A stretch of 38,359 nt of DNA. It comes from a virus. Below the pieces are notes generated by a model. That model searched no databases. It was given only the letters and a program-made list of their open reading frames with translations, and was not told where the DNA came from. The stretch spans positions 1 through 38,359 of the IMG/VR virus record IMGVR_UViG_3300037189_008897, one strand, 5' to 3'. The position numbers and the translations under genes are program-made. Positions 38,110-38,359 of this stretch are shown one piece after another. Position 1 is the first letter of the stretch. Each line of letters begins with the position of its first letter.

Positions 38110-38359
38110 TTAGGAGCAGGTCACCAGCGAAGCGGAGGCAATGCCATTGCCGCAACGGGTGTGCATGATCGCATAACCCCACTCAGGCCGAATCGGCTTG
38201 GATCCAGCCGAGAGGACACCACGGAAGTAACCGATCGTGCCATCAGGGTTCTGATCCTTGTCGCGAATGTTAAGCCATTTGAACTCGCCGCGATAAGAGA
38301 CGGGATCAAACGAGGTGCTGCCACCGGGGCTCGTGATCGGGGCCGGGATGACCGAGTGG
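38110..38359 (-). CDS. Capsid-type protein, C-terminal 82 residues (partial)
   Basis: Translating the leftward strand from the window edge gives an open frame ending in TAA at 38110-38112. Its end reads DPVSYRGEFKWLNIRDKDQN, PDGTIGYFRGVLSAGSKPIR, PEWGYAIMHTRCG. The sequence (GTIGYFRG...GSKPIRPEWGYAI) resembles C-terminal beta domains of phage major capsid proteins, where a long RNG-type arm and a conserved GSKP.RPE.G stretch recur. The rest of the gene lies beyond 38359. Position upstream of tail-fibre and lysis genes fits, but the identification is by resemblance. Confidence 0.5.
   Translation of the reverse strand, partial: HSVIPAPITSPGGSTSFDPVSYRGEFKWLNIRDKDQNPDGTIGYFRGVLSAGSKPIRPEWGYAIMHTRCGNGIASASLVTCS

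Noticed and set aside
1-38359. CRISPR array or integrase/attachment site
   Set aside because: No regularly spaced repeats and no integrase motif were seen; the repeats found are in fibres or short leaders.

Overview
The window is a stretch of a tailed-bacteriophage genome (Caudoviricetes), most likely from an environmental or uncultured phage. A capsid-type C-terminus, collagen-like and repeat-containing tail fibres, holin-like proteins, a lysin candidate and a 3,214-residue virion-type protein support this. There is no rRNA, recognisable tRNA, integrase or CRISPR array. Dense gene packing with stop/start overlaps (ATGA, TAATG, TGATG) is also phage-like. The host is not identified. The TNLGLG..ALTNTN repeats and secreted-looking fibre proteins vaguely recall Verrucomicrobiota-type sequences, but that is a memory-based guess.

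Two opposing gene blocks converge near 12.35 kb. The rightward block (1-12.4 kb) is accessory. It starts with a small membrane peptide, a small conserved-looking phage protein and a DUF2201-type metallopeptidase/VWA protein. A possible Nmad5-like protein and a DUF3150-type protein follow; DUF3150 and DUF2201/VWA proteins commonly travel with a MoxR AAA+ ATPase, which would lie left of the window if present. Between 4 and 6.3 kb are many small genes: an HNH nuclease, a PDDEXK_5-like nuclease, an HExxH peptidase and several micro membrane proteins. From 6.35 to 11.9 kb runs a translationally coupled sugar and methyl-transfer cassette with four glycosyltransferase-like proteins, two SAM methyltransferases, RmlC and a dCMP-deaminase-type protein. 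A lipoprotein and a small helical protein end the block.

The leftward block (38.36 kb down to 12.33 kb) is structural. In transcription order it holds the capsid-like C-terminus, an acidic protein, a BppU-like beta protein, a tail fibre, a signal-peptide fibre, a secreted small protein, an XhlA-like protein, an LLH-type holin candidate and a second holin-like protein. It continues with two tiny genes, a repeat-containing tail protein, a second signal-peptide fibre, an L,D-transpeptidase-like lysin candidate, unassigned structural proteins, coiled-coil virion proteins, the giant polyvalent protein and a Cys-rich protein. Terminase and portal genes are not in the window.

The most unusual signals are four. 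(i) A family of leader hairpins with similar flanks lies upstream of rightward translation units. (ii) Three proteins of the fibre/lysis operon carry Sec-type signal peptides. (iii) The nuclease at about 4.9 kb appears to have its catalytic Glu upstream of its first ATG, just after a near-consensus sigma70 promoter. (iv) The lysin candidate has a divergent L,D-transpeptidase motif. All family assignments are by eye; no searches were run.
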